Shown: one piece after another, positions 26,817 to 36,422 of the stretch
Numbering within the stretch: the first letter of the stretch is position 1
Layout: each line of letters starts with the position of its first letter
Origin: Acidimicrobiaceae bacterium
GTDB lineage: Bacteria > Actinomycetota > Acidimicrobiia > Acidimicrobiales > Ilumatobacteraceae
NCBI GenBank assembly: GCA_003569125.1
Contig: BGOG01000004.1
Span: 1 to 64,000 of the forward strand
DNA length: 64,000 nucleotides
Direction of reading: 5' to 3'
Notes under the pieces: generated by a model
What the model was told of the DNA's origin: nothing
Seen by the model: only the letters and a program-made list of their open reading frames with translations
Databases searched by the model: none
Translations under genes and position numbers: made by a program

Positions 26817-27630
26817 TCATCGTGAAATTCGCTGCACGCTTTTCGAGAAAACTCATCACACCCTCACGCGCATCGGCAGAACTTCCGCGTTGCATGATGC
26901 CACGTGACTCTGCACGATGGGCTTCCATTGGGTGCGATGCGCCGAGCATTCGCCACAACATCTGTCGTGACATCGCGACCGAGACGGGCGCCGTGTTCAA
27001 TGCAATCTCGGATGCGATCGCACGGGCGGCCAATAACAGATCTTCTGGGCCGTGAACACTTCGCACCAGACCAGACTCTTTAGCCTCGTCGGGGTCAACC
27101 ATTCTTCCGGTGAAAACCCACTCGGTTGCTCGAGAGATACCTACGACGCGAGGCAGAAACCAAGACGAACAGGCCTCCGTGACGATGCCACGGCGAGTGA
27201 ACACAAAACCAAATTTTGCTGTCGTGCTGGCCAATCGAATATCCATCGGCAAAGTCATCGTCACACCCACACCAACTGCCGGGCCATTGATCGCACCAAT
27301 CACGGGTTTTTTACTATTGAATATTCGCAACGAGACGAGACCACCACCATCTCGCGGTACTCCACGCACACCTTGCACATCACTGCCGCCTCGGCTAAAA
27401 GTTTCGCCACCAGACGAAAGATCTGCCCCTGCGCAAAATGCTCGACCTGCACCTGTGACGATGACCGCGCGAACCGAATCATCCGCGTCGGTCAAATCGA
27501 ACGCCGCGATAATTTCGTGCAACATTTTATTTGTGAACGCGTTTAATTTTTCTGGACGATCGAGAGTGATCGTCGCGATGTTCTCGGCAACACTGAGTTG
27601 AATTTGTGAAAACTCTTGCTTTTCTGACAT
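26758..27630 (-). CDS. Enoyl-CoA hydratase/isomerase family protein
   Basis: 290 residues of the crotonase fold. Oxyanion-hole elements are GAGRAFCAGADLSSGG (about 58-73) and INGPAVGVGVTMTLPMDIRLAS (about 113-134), with FGFVFTRRGIVTEACSSWFLPR following. Glu in this last stretch is a candidate catalytic residue. It hydrates or isomerises enoyl-CoA thioesters, and the physiological acyl chain is unknown. It sits 8 bases downstream of nothing obvious: the neighbouring ftsX ends just after its start side, and the globin gene follows it in the same direction. Confidence 0.88.
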   Translation of the reverse strand: MSEKQEFSQIQLSVAENIATITLDRPEKLNAFTNKMLHEIIAAFDLTDADDSVRAVIVTGAGRAFCAGADLSSGGETFSRGGSDVQGVRGVPRDGGGLVSLRIFNSKKPVIGAINGPAVGVGVTMTLPMDIRLASTTAKFGFVFTRRGIVTEACSSWFLPRVVGISRATEWVFTGRMVDPDEAKESGLVRSVHGPEDLLLAARAIASEIALNTAPVSVAMSRQMLWRMLGASHPMEAHRAESRGIMQRGSSADAREGVMSFLEKRAANFTMNVSTDMPDIFPEWQDPEFK

Positions 27631-27638
27631 CCAGTTAT

Positions 27639-28544
27639 TTAAACATCAAGAAAGCGTGTCGCGGCAATCGCCGAGCCAACCGCACCGACTACCGCACCAA
27701 TACCCAACAAAATCAGCATGACCGACGTCAAATAACTATTCGGCACGATCAACGAACTGATTCCTGTGCCTGGTTTGAAACCGGCAACACCACTTGACCA
27801 TGCAGAATTCAAGGCCCACAATCCGCCACATGATACGACACCACCAAGCAAACCTTGTAGCAAGCCTTCCAACATAAATGGAACACGAATAAACCAGTTC
27901 GTCGCACCCACGAGTTTCATCACTTCAATTTCTCGACGGCGAGCAAACATCGCAGTTCTGATCGTGTTCCAAATTAGGCCGACGGCGACGACCAGAAGAA
28001 CAAGCGACATCACGAGAGTCACGACCCGAATAAAATTTGAAAGCGTCGAGATCACCTGAAACTCGTCTTCGGCAAGGGCTACTGCTTCGACTCCCGGAAG
28101 CGTTCGATACTGATCGCTGAGAGAACGAACGAGCATTGGGTCGTCAGAAAGTGGAACAACTTTAAATTGTGTCGGTATTGATTCGGGGGTCAGCAGACTC
28201 AAAGTTACGGGGTCACCGACAAATATTCGTTTGGCTTCTTCATAACTTTCGGCTTTGTTGAGATATGTCAATTTACTGACATCGATAATTGTCGGTGACG
28301 CCCTGAGCACCGAATCGATCAAAGTAATTTGCTCTGCAGAAGCATCGCTACGCACGAACACAATCATCTCTACGTCGCCGCGCCACTGAACCAGCAAGTT
28401 CTCGAAAGCCCTTTGAATCAAAAATGTAGTTCCGACAAGTAGAAGCGAAACCGCGGACGTCAAAATCGCCGCCGCAGTGAGCGTCAAATTTCTCCTGAAA
28501 CTTGCCCATGTTTCGCGCAGTGCATAACCGATTCGCGAAAACAT
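27639..28544 (-). CDS. ftsX: Cell division protein FtsX
   Basis: 301 residues with an N-terminal cytoplasmic tail (IGYALRETWASFRRNLT) and TM1 near 20-42. An extracellular domain of about 130 residues follows, then three more helices near 170-195, 220-245 and 265-290, the FtsX topology. RRREIEVMKLVGATNWFIR is the conserved loop after TM2. With FtsE it forms the ABC-type complex that activates cell-wall hydrolases at the septum. It directly abuts ftsE (28544/28545), as in most bacteria. Confidence 0.95.
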   Translation of the reverse strand: MFSRIGYALRETWASFRRNLTLTAAAILTSAVSLLLVGTTFLIQRAFENLLVQWRGDVEMIVFVRSDASAEQITLIDSVLRASPTIIDVSKLTYLNKAESYEEAKRIFVGDPVTLSLLTPESIPTQFKVVPLSDDPMLVRSLSDQYRTLPGVEAVALAEDEFQVISTLSNFIRVVTLVMSLVLLVVAVGLIWNTIRTAMFARRREIEVMKLVGATNWFIRVPFMLEGLLQGLLGGVVSCGGLWALNSAWSSGVAGFKPGTGISSLIVPNSYLTSVMLILLGIGAVVGAVGSAIAATRFLDV

Positions 28545-29222
28545 TTATTCGTATACTCCGCGTTCTTGGTCGCGGACTATCACTCCGTTATCGAGTTGAA
28601 TAACCCGGCGTCGCATCGCATTAACGACCCTGTGATCATGGGTTGCCATGACGACTGTCGTGCCCGTTTCGTTGATCTCGTCCAACAGACTCATGATGCC
28701 TTCGCTTGTCGTCGGGTCGAGGTTGCCCGTCGGCTCATCAGCCAACAAAATCAACGGACGGTTGACGAACGCGCGCGCGATCGAAACCCGCTGTTGTTCA
28801 CCGCCCGATAATTGTTCTGGAAACCGCTCGCGCTTACCCGCCAAACCCACGAGCTCGAGAACGGTCGGAACCTGACGCTCAATTACATGGCGTGGTTTTC
28901 CGATCACTTCGAGCGCGAATGCCACGTTTTCAAAAACTGTCTTATTCAACAGCAGTTTGTAATCTTGAAACACATTGCCCATTGTTCTACGCAAATAAGG
29001 CACGCGAGATGCGGGTAGCTCATTGATATTGCGACCCGCAACCCACACATCACCAAATTCTGGTTGCTCTTGGCGGTTCATCAATCTCAGCAACGTTGAT
29101 TTGCCAGAACCAGATGGTCCGACCAAAAACACGAACTGGTTTTTCGGGATATCAAACGAAGCTTCTCTTACGGCAGCAGTATCTTTGCCGTAGATTTTCG
29201 TCACGTTTTCAAGACGAATCAT
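28545..29222 (-). CDS. ftsE: Cell division ATP-binding protein FtsE
   Basis: 225-residue ABC ATPase. Walker A is GPSGSGKST (about 35-43), Q-loop QDYKLL, signature LSGGEQQR (about 140) and Walker [26 protein letters not shown] at the start and the short, single-domain length are typical of FtsE. It is first of the ftsE-ftsX pair and follows prfB by 44 bases, an order conserved in actinobacteria. Confidence 0.95.
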   Translation of the reverse strand: MIRLENVTKIYGKDTAAVREASFDIPKNQFVFLVGPSGSGKSTLLRLMNRQEQPEFGDVWVAGRNINELPASRVPYLRRTMGNVFQDYKLLLNKTVFENVAFALEVIGKPRHVIERQVPTVLELVGLAGKRERFPEQLSGGEQQRVSIARAFVNRPLILLADEPTGNLDPTTSEGIMSLLDEINETGTTVVMATHDHRVVNAMRRRVIQLDNGVIVRDQERGVYE

Positions 29223-29266
29223 TGCAACAAACTTACCATTGCGTGACGGCCAACACCGTTGATTCT

Positions 29267-30385
29267 TTATTTTGCATTGTCGGATATCTCTTTGTCAGAG
29301 CGGCGCCACCGTAAGTAGCCCTCCATGAATTGATCCAGATCACCGTCTAAAACTGCGGTGACATTGCCGGTTTCAACATTGGTTCGAAGATCTTTGACCA
29401 TTTGGTATGGCTGCAAAACATACGAGCGAATTTGACTGCCCCAACCTACTTGTGCTTGCTTGCCGGCAATTTGTGAAAGTGCCGCGGCGCGCTCTTCTTC
29501 GTCTTGAGCGATGATCATCGCTTTTAATCGCTTCAGTGCACTCTCACGGTTTTGCAATTGGCTTCGCTCTTGCTGCGATGAAGCAACGAGCCCGGTTGGC
29601 TCGTGAATTAAACGAACCGCCGACGAAGTTTTGTTGACATGTTGACCGCCTGCGCCCGATGCACGAAATACTTCCATGCGAATATCGCTTTCATTAATTT
29701 CAAGTTCTGCTTGATCTAAAATTGGCCAGATCTGCACCAGTGCAAAGCTTGTTTGCCTTCTACCTTGATTGTCAAACGGGCTGATTCGCACGAGTCGGTG
29801 CGTGCCGCGTTCGCTCGTCAAAAGACCATATACATATCTTCCGCGAATCGTGACATCTGCCGAAAGAATGCCGGCCTCAGTGCCGATCGAAATGTCGCCG
29901 ATTTCAAAACCAAAACTTTTCAACTCGGCCCAACGGCGATACATTCGCAGCAACATTTCGCTCCAGTCTTGGGCGTCAACACCTCCATCTTTGGCGTTGA
30001 TCTGCAAGATCGCATCGCAGTCGTCGTGCTCGCCGGTGAACATGCTGCGCATTTCAAGTAGGTCGAGTTTCGACCGACAAGCAGCCACGCCACTTTCTAG
30101 TTCTGGCTCTTGTGTCGCATCATCTGCATCGCGGGCAAGATCGTGCAACACGAACAAGTCATCGAGCGTGTTTGATAAATGATCGAACTCGTCTAAATCA
30201 GATTTAACAGCAACATACTGCGAGTTAATTTCTTTGGCATGGTCTTGATCGTTCCATAAGTCAGGCTTTGCGACCTCGACTTCTAATTCGGTCAACAATC
30301 CACGCGAAGTTTCGACGTTGAGATATTTTGCGGCTTCACCCACGCGTTTGCGAAGTTCGCCGAGTTCTGTGGAGAAATCTTTCAT
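29267..30385 (-). CDS. prfB: Peptide chain release factor 2
   Basis: 372 residues. The class-specific anticodon motif is [14 protein letters not shown] (SPF, recognising UGA/UAA), and the catalytic loop is [15 protein letters not shown]. The N-terminal coiled-coil region (1-90) is intact. No in-frame UGA or programmed frameshift site is present near codon 25, so the autoregulatory +1 shift found in many bacteria is absent here. It releases finished peptides from the ribosome. It lies between secA and ftsE on the same strand. Confidence 0.95.
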   Translation of the reverse strand: MKDFSTELGELRKRVGEAAKYLNVETSRGLLTELEVEVAKPDLWNDQDHAKEINSQYVAVKSDLDEFDHLSNTLDDLFVLHDLARDADDATQEPELESGVAACRSKLDLLEMRSMFTGEHDDCDAILQINAKDGGVDAQDWSEMLLRMYRRWAELKSFGFEIGDISIGTEAGILSADVTIRGRYVYGLLTSERGTHRLVRISPFDNQGRRQTSFALVQIWPILDQAELEINESDIRMEVFRASGAGGQHVNKTSSAVRLIHEPTGLVASSQQERSQLQNRESALKRLKAMIIAQDEEERAAALSQIAGKQAQVGWGSQIRSYVLQPYQMVKDLRTNVETGNVTAVLDGDLDQFMEGYLRWRRSDKEISDNAK

Positions 30386-30446
30386 AGTTGATATTTGATC
30401 CGATATTTAATGCGACAGTTAGAAACAGTCGATCTTGTCGATCGTG

Positions 30447-33181
30447 TTAGTTCGCGCGACCGTGACACATCTTGTATTTTTTGCCAGAGCCACAAGGGCA
30501 CGGTGAATTGCGCGGGGTTTTTGACCAGTCGGGTGCACCAAAGACGCTGGAGCCCGAATTGGTCTTCGAATTTGTCACCGGCTTGTCATCAACATTCTCG
30601 TCGGATGTCTGTTGAATGTTGCTCAAAGTACCCGACGGCGAACTGTCGTTGACGACTTGAACATGCATCACATATTTGACGAAGTCTTGGGCGATGCCCT
30701 TCATCAAATTGCCGAACATCTCGAAACCTTCACGCTGCCATTCGATCAGCGGATCTTTTTGACCAACTGCGCGCAAGTTGATGCCCTCCTGCAAATAATC
30801 CATTTCTTCCAGATGCTCTCGCCAACGCTGGTCGATGATTCTCAACATCACTTGACGCTCGACTTCTCGCATCACAGACTCGCCCATTTCACTCTCGCGT
30901 TGGGCGTAGAAACCGCTTGCGTCGGCCATCACCAGGTCGTACATCTCGTCCGTCGAATCACAACTCGCAAGATTTGCCGCGGCGATTTTCGTTGGCCAAA
31001 AAGTCACGAGTTCTAGCGCCAAACCAGATACATCCCATTCGTCGTCGACTTCTGCTACACAGTGCGCTTCGATCAAGGCATCTACGGCCTCGGCCAGATA
31101 CTCCATCGCCGCCGCTTTTAGATCAAGCCCTTGCAAAATCTGATCGCGACGCTGATAAATAACTTTGCGTTGCTCGTTCATCACTTCGTCGTATTTCAAA
31201 ACATTTTTTCGAACTTCACCGTTTCGTTGTTCGACGGTCGTTTGCGCACGCTCGATTGCTTTCGTGACCATCTTGGCTTCGATCGCTTCGTCGTCCGGCA
31301 ATGCACGACCCATCACCCAAGACAATGCCCCGGTTGCAAATAGTCGCATCAACTCATCGTCAAGACTTAAATAGAAACGACTTTCGCCCAGATCTCCTTG
31401 ACGCCCGGAACGACCACGCAATTGATTGTCGATTCGGCGACTCTCGTGGCGTTCAGTGCCCAAGACATATAAACCACCGATTGCGCGAACCTTGTCGCCT
31501 TCAATTTTGCACTTCTCGATGTAGTTTTTGAGCAGTTCGTGGTATCGCTTCTGCGCTTTGTCTCGAGCAGTTATGAAATCTGGCGGCATCATTTCAAGTG
31601 CAACTGGCAACGCAAACTCGTCGAGCAAAGTTTCTGGGCTGTGACCCTCTTTAAGAACATCCTGACGCGCAAGACCTTCGGGGTTTCCACCAAGCAAAAT
31701 ATCAACTCCACGACCCGCCATGTTCGTCGCCACGGTAATCGCACCAAGACGACCAGCCTGAGTTACAACCATCGCTTCGCGAGTGTGCTGTTTGGCGTTC
31801 AAAACTTCGTGGGGAATACCGCGCTGTTGAAGTTCTTCGACAACTGCTCGCTCTTTTCGACGCTTATCGTGCCAACAAGAACTGGTTGACCTTTGGCATG
31901 CCGTTCTTCGAGATCTTCTACGACTGCCTCAAATTTCGCGGCTTCTGTTTTGAAAATCAAGTCGGCCTGGTCAACGCGCACCATTTCACGATTTGTCGGG
32001 ATCGGAACCACCTGCAGGTTGTAGGTGTTCATCAACTCTGCGGCTTCGGTCTGCGCGGTGCCGGTCATACCCGAAAGCTTTTCGTACATTCTGAAATAAT
32101 TCTGCAAGGTGATCGTCGCCAAAGTTTGATTCTCTTCTTTGATCTTCACGCCTTCTTTGGCCTCGACCGCCTGATGTATGCCTTCACTCCACCGCCGACC
32201 TTCAAGAATTCGACCCGTGAACTCATCAACAATTTTGATCTCGCCATCTTGGATGATGTAGTCCTTATCGCGGTGATAAAGCACGGCTGCTTTCAGCGCC
32301 ACTTGCAATTGATGCACGAAATTTTGCTGCACTTCGTCGTAAAGGTTTTCGATGCCCAGTTGCTTCTCGACTTTTTCGATACCGACCTCGGTCGGCACGA
32401 CGATTCGTTTGTCTTCTTCGACGTCGTAATCGACGTCGCGAACCATCGTGCGCACAATCGACGCGAATCGGTAATACAACTTTGCCGCGTCAGCAACGCG
32501 ACCTGAAATAATCAGCGGCGTGCGTGCTTCGTCGATCAGAATCGAGTCAACCTCGTCGACGATTGCGAAACTAAAACCACGCTGAACTTTTTCGTCGAGC
32601 GTGCCAGCCATGTTGTCGCGCAAATAATCGAATCCGAACTCGTTGTTCGTGCCATAAGTTATATCCGCCGCATAATCAGCGCGTTTCTCGGCAGAACTTG
32701 CCCGTCGCCCAGAGATGACCAGACCAACTGACAGACCAAGCCAACGATGAATTTGTCCCATCCATTCGGCATCTCGTTGAGCCAAATAGTCGTTCGTCGT
32801 GATTTGGTGAACACCCTTTCCCGAAAGACCGTTGAGATAGGCCGGCAGAGTTGAAACAAGAGTTTTACCTTCACCAGTTTTCATTTCGGCGACCCAACCA
32901 GCGTGCAACGCCGCGCCACCCATAAGTTGAACGTCGTAATGTCGCTGCCCAATTACGCGAGTGGCCGCCTCGCGCACCACGGCGAAAGACTCGATCAACA
33001 AATCATCGAGCGTTTCGCCACGGTCAAGTCGAGATTTGAACTCGCTGGTCTTGCCCCGAAGTTCGGCTTCGCTCATTGCCGACATTTGGGCAGCAAAGGC
33101 ATTGATATCGGGCAAGATATCGGCTAGGGCCTTGACCTTCTTGCCTTCGCCGGCTCGCAGGACTCGATCGAGGATTGCCAT
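30447..33181 (-). CDS. secA: Preprotein translocase ATPase SecA, one apparent frameshift
   Basis: Two frames join into a SecA of about 911 residues. The first frame (33181 to about 31836) has [17 protein letters not shown] (Walker A), [16 protein letters not shown] (Walker B) and GMTGTA. The second has [35 protein letters not shown] and a C-terminal zinc motif [14 protein letters not shown]. At about 31836 the run AAA in TCGAAAGAA has lost one base. Repair gives [20 protein letters not shown], the normal SecA sequence. SecA is essential, so the break is very probably a sequence error. The start overlaps the end of comF by 58 bases. Confidence 0.93.
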
Positions 33182-33873
33182 AAGACAGTAGATGCTACCG
33201 CAGCGCAGATAACCAGTTTGGCCCCTGATTCGTAAAGTGCTTGAGTTGCGCGCCTGAGTGTTGTGCCAGTCGTAACAACGTCGTCAATCACTACGACACT
33301 TTGATTATTTATTGGACGAGAAACAAACCGTGGCCCAATAAGTCGCTGTTGTCGGGTTCGCCCAGTCTGCGGCTGATTAGTCACGCGGCGCAACAAACCT
33401 CGGCATGGAACCTGCAACTCTTTGGCGACAAATCGAGCCAGCATTTCAGCGTGGTCATGGCCGCGTTCTAGTCTGCGCGTGGCTGTTGTCGGCGCCCACG
33501 CAATACAGTCAATAGCTTTTTGCGAATTAATTGTCTCTTGCAAAATTCGATCTGCCAGCGCCGAACCGAGCACCGCGACTGAAGATCTGATGTTGCGGTA
33601 CTTCATGCTCAAAATCATCTGCCGCACGACTTTGTTATAGCCAAACGCGACTATAACTTGGGTACGTAAATCATTGTTGGTTGCATCGCCCGCACTCTTG
33701 CCGACAGTCGCGTGAAACTTCGGCGAACTTAAAGAACTTTCGATTTGCGAAATTTGTCGAAAACAGTTTGCGCAGACCGACACCGAGACTTGACGGCAGC
33801 CGGGGCACGCAGTGCCAAACACTCTGCCGGCGAAATTCGAGAGACTCGTTTTTGAAATTGCGATAATCGCCAT
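33124..33873 (-). CDS. comF: ComF family protein (phosphoribosyltransferase-like)
   Basis: 249 residues. An N-terminal zinc-ribbon ([15 protein letters not shown], about 23-37) is followed by a PRTase-type domain with the PRPP loop [17 protein letters not shown] near 194-210. [16 protein letters not shown] and [16 protein letters not shown] are family-typical. ComF proteins act in DNA uptake in competent species; in most actinobacteria the role is unproven. The gene is upstream of and overlapping secA, as in other actinobacteria. Confidence 0.88.
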   Translation of the reverse strand: MAIIAISKTSLSNFAGRVFGTACPGCRQVSVSVCANCFRQISQIESSLSSPKFHATVGKSAGDATNNDLRTQVIVAFGYNKVVRQMILSMKYRNIRSSVAVLGSALADRILQETINSQKAIDCIAWAPTTATRRLERGHDHAEMLARFVAKELQVPCRGLLRRVTNQPQTGRTRQQRLIGPRFVSRPINNQSVVVIDDVVTTGTTLRRATQALYESGAKLVICAAVASTVLWQSSIESCEPAKARRSRP

Positions 33874-33924
33874 AATCCAAAGTATGCCGATGGGGTGTCG
33901 CGCGCCAATTAACTATTCATAACC

Positions 33925-33976
33925 AGACTAGCCGGCGACTAGCCAGCGACTAGATAACTAACTTGTCAGCGACTAG
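33925..33976. repeat. Short GCGACTAG repeats in a divergent intergenic region
   Basis: GCGACTAG occurs at 33935-33942, 33946-33953 and 33969-33976, with the related AGACTAG at 33925-33931. They lie in the 112-base gap between the divergent starts of comF and the YczE-like gene. Whether they act as operators or are slippage products is unknown. Confidence 0.6.
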
Positions 33977-33985
33977 CGTGCAAGG

Positions 33986-34603
33986 GTGCAAGGTTTAGAG
34001 TCTCTCGAATTTCGCGACCGACTCGGGCGGCGGCTCGTTCGTTGTCTACTCGGATTATCGCTTTTTGCCGTGGGTATCTCGTTACAGATGAACGCCAACA
34101 TTGGTGCACCACCATGGGATGTGTTTCATCAGGGCATCGCCAAACAAACAGACATTTCAATCGGCAAAATCATCGTGCTCACAGGTTTCGCATTGCTGTT
34201 GCTGTGGATTCCATTAAAGCAAAAACCTGGTATCGGCACAGTTCTTAACGCACTCGAAATCGGATTGGTCGCCGATATCGCCTTGGCAATAATTCCAGAA
34301 CCGACAAATCTTTTGATTCGAGTTCCGATGGCGTTGTTCGGAATCGTCGTAGTAGCAATCGGAACCGGGCTTTACATCGGTAGTTCTCTTGGGCCAGGGC
34401 CACGCGACGGTTTAATGACTGGTCTTGCAAAGCGCGGCATTCCAATTCGCAAAGGACGAACAGCCGTCGAAGTAGTCGTGCTTATTACCGGTTGGCTGCT
34501 TGGGGGCCAAGTAGGTGTCGCAACTTTTGCGTTCGCGTTCGGCGTCGGGCCATTGGTGCATTTTTTCCTGCCGCTACTCGCGGTAAAAAAACCAGCTGTT
34601 TAA
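33986..34603 (+). CDS. YczE/YitT-like integral membrane protein
   Basis: 205 residues with five to six hydrophobic helices. The signature LGPGPRDGLMTGLAKRG (about 131-147) followed by RTAVEVVVLITGWLLGGQVGVATFAFAFGVGPLVHFF is that of the YczE membrane protein family. No catalytic residues are known for the family and its function is not established. The start near 33986 (GTG) is the longest. MNANIGAPPWDVFHQG follows the first helix. The stop is the first base set of a 23-bp tandem repeat shared with the end of ahcY. Confidence 0.8.
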   Translation: MQGLESLEFRDRLGRRLVRCLLGLSLFAVGISLQMNANIGAPPWDVFHQGIAKQTDISIGKIIVLTGFALLLLWIPLKQKPGIGTVLNALEIGLVADIALAIIPEPTNLLIRVPMALFGIVVVAIGTGLYIGSSLGPGPRDGLMTGLAKRGIPIRKGRTAVEVVVLITGWLLGGQVGVATFAFAFGVGPLVHFFLPLLAVKKPAV

Positions 34604-34669
34604 CCAGTAGCGGTAACGCTCGTTAACTAGTAGCGGTAACGCTCGTTAACTAGTAGCGGTAACGCTCTG
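34601..34669. repeat. Three tandem copies of a 23-bp unit at the ahcY 3' end
   Basis: Copies run 34601-34623, 34624-34646 and 34647-34669. On the minus strand the unit contains GAGCGTTACCGCTACTAG, which is the last codons of ahcY (ERYRY-stop). The copy at 34647-34669 is the real gene end; the other two repeat the same codons and stop downstream. The first unit also supplies the TAA of the convergent YczE-like gene. Confidence 0.9.
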
Positions 34670-36104
34670 ATTTAAACGGACCACTTGGCTCAATGCCCAA
34701 ATATTCTGACTGCTCGTCTGACAGTTTCGTAATAATCGCTCCGAGCGCGTCTAAGTGCAACGACGCAACTTTTTCGTCGAGATGTTTTGGCAACACATAA
34801 ACGCCAAGTGGATAATTTTTCGTGTTGTTGAACAACTCGATCTGGGCGATTACTTGGTTAGTAAACGAACAGCTCATCACGAAACTCGGGTGACCAGTTG
34901 CGCATCCAAGGTTTACAAGTCGTCCTTCGGCAAGAACTATCACGGCGTGACCATCCGCGAATGTCCACAAGTCTGTGCCGGTCTTAAGTTCGTCGCGAGT
35001 CGCACCGCTGCGTGACAGACCCGCCATATCAATTTCGTTGTCGAAGTGACCGATATTGCAAACAATTGCATTGTGCTTCATTTTTGACATGTGCTCTGCC
35101 GTAACGATCGCTTCATTGCCGGTTGCCGTCACAAAAATATCCGCTACACCGACGACATTTTCAAGAGTGTTCACGATGTAACCCTCCATCGCCGCCTGTA
35201 ACGCGTTGATCGGATCAATCTCGGTGACTACAACTCGTGCACCTTGACCGCGAAGACTTTGCGCACATCCCTTGCCGACGTCGCCGTATCCACAAACAAC
35301 TGCCATCTTGCCGGCGATCATCACATCAGTCGCACGGTTCAACGCATCAATCAACGAGTGTCGGCAACCATAAAGATTGTCGAACTTGCTTTTAGTAACG
35401 CTGTCATTGACGTTGATCGCAGGAAACAACAGTTCTTTGTCTTGCGCCATTTTGTAAAGACGTTTTACGCCGGTTGTTGTCTCTTCGGTGACGCCTTTGA
35501 TTAGTTTCGACATCTTCGTCCAACGCGAAGGGCTGGTTTTGAGACCGCGTTGCAACAGACCCAGCACGATTGCCAGTTCAGGATTAGACGCCGTCGTCGG
35601 ATCAGGCACCGCGCCAGCCTTTTCGTATTCAACACCCTTGTGCAGCAACATCGTTGCGTCACCACCATCGTCAAGAATCATGTTTGGTCCGTCGCCATCA
35701 GGCCAAGTCATCATCTGATCGGTGGCCCACCAATATTCTTCGAGGGTCTCACCCTTCCACGCGTAAACCGGAACACCCTGTGGGTTTTCAGCAGTTCCAT
35801 TTGGACCGACAACGACTGCGGCGGCGGCGTGATCTTGTGTCGAGAAAATATTGCAACTTGCCCAACGCACTTCTGCTCCGAGTTGAACAAGCGTTTCGAT
35901 CAAAACTGCAGTTTGAATCGTCATGTGCAGCGAGCCCGAAATGCGCGCGCCCTTTAGCGGCTTTGACACACCGAACTCTTTACGCAATGCCCGCAAGCCA
36001 GGCATCTCATGCTCGGCAAGATGAATTTCTTTGCGACCAAACGGAGCCATTGAAAGGTCGGCGACGCGGTAATCTTTTCTTTCGGCAAAACTTGACGATG
36101 ACAT
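34650..36104 (-). CDS. ahcY: S-adenosylhomocysteinase
   Basis: 484 residues from ATG 36104, which has GGAG seven bases upstream; an open frame continues to 36173 but lacks a site. It hydrolyses S-adenosylhomocysteine to adenosine and homocysteine in the methyl cycle. The NAD-binding motif is [20 protein letters not shown] (about 272-291). Substrate residues occur in [13 protein letters not shown] with Lys-Asp. The extra 40-residue insertion near 145-185 ([12 protein letters not shown] region) is the bacterial/plant type. The C terminus KSERYRY carries the conserved Lys and Tyr that reach into the partner subunit. Confidence 0.96.
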   Translation of the reverse strand: MSSSSFAERKDYRVADLSMAPFGRKEIHLAEHEMPGLRALRKEFGVSKPLKGARISGSLHMTIQTAVLIETLVQLGAEVRWASCNIFSTQDHAAAAVVVGPNGTAENPQGVPVYAWKGETLEEYWWATDQMMTWPDGDGPNMILDDGGDATMLLHKGVEYEKAGAVPDPTTASNPELAIVLGLLQRGLKTSPSRWTKMSKLIKGVTEETTTGVKRLYKMAQDKELLFPAINVNDSVTKSKFDNLYGCRHSLIDALNRATDVMIAGKMAVVCGYGDVGKGCAQSLRGQGARVVVTEIDPINALQAAMEGYIVNTLENVVGVADIFVTATGNEAIVTAEHMSKMKHNAIVCNIGHFDNEIDMAGLSRSGATRDELKTGTDLWTFADGHAVIVLAEGRLVNLGCATGHPSFVMSCSFTNQVIAQIELFNNTKNYPLGVYVLPKHLDEKVASLHLDALGAIITKLSDEQSEYLGIEPSGPFKSERYRY

Positions 36105-36150
36105 TTTTACTCCAGTTAATTTTGTTTTATTTTGATTTGGTTTTTGTTTG

Positions 36151-36396
36151 TTAAAAAGTTGGCTTGAGACCAAGTTGTTTGGCCTTGGCGGCTAGTCGCT
36201 CATGCTCGAGTTGGTTAACAGTTTTCGCTTCACCAATCAGCATCACCGGAATGCCGTGGCGAATTTCGTAACACATCTGCAACCGCGGATTGTACAAAAC
36301 TTGCTCATCCTCGTAATAGATCAAACTTCCTTTATCTTTCGGACACGCCAAAATCTCGAGCAGTCGAGGATTTAAGCTAACGGCGCTGTTACTCAC
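36151..36396 (-). CDS. Trm112/UPF0434-like small protein
   Basis: 81 residues from GTG 36396. It has [42 protein letters not shown], the Trm112 pattern. The usual four zinc Cys are reduced to CP..., with a single Cys later, so zinc binding may be lost, as in many bacterial members. These proteins act as partner or chaperone subunits of methyltransferases in eukaryotes; the bacterial role is uncertain. It lies between phosphomannomutase and ahcY, 27 and 46 bases away, matching the actinobacterial order. Confidence 0.85.
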   Translation of the reverse strand: MSNSAVSLNPRLLEILACPKDKGSLIYYEDEQVLYNPRLQMCYEIRHGIPVMLIGEAKTVNQLEHERLAAKAKQLGLKPTF

Positions 36397-36422
36397 GGCT
36401 ATGACTTTAACACTTGCGCGAG

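Noticed and set aside
29267-30385. Programmed +1 frameshift in prfB
   Set aside because: The frame is continuous through the N-terminal region and no CTTTGA-like site is seen.
31886-32506. 206-residue plus-strand open frame opposite secA
   Set aside because: Lies wholly within the conserved SecA motor domain; Phe/His-rich shadow composition.
33925-34669. CRISPR array
   Set aside because: Repeats are 8-23 bp, directly tandem or irregular, without unique spacers of constant length, and no cas gene is present.
36105-36150. S-adenosylhomocysteine riboswitch before ahcY
   Set aside because: Only 46 AT-rich bases separate ahcY from the upstream gene, too short for the known SAH riboswitch fold.
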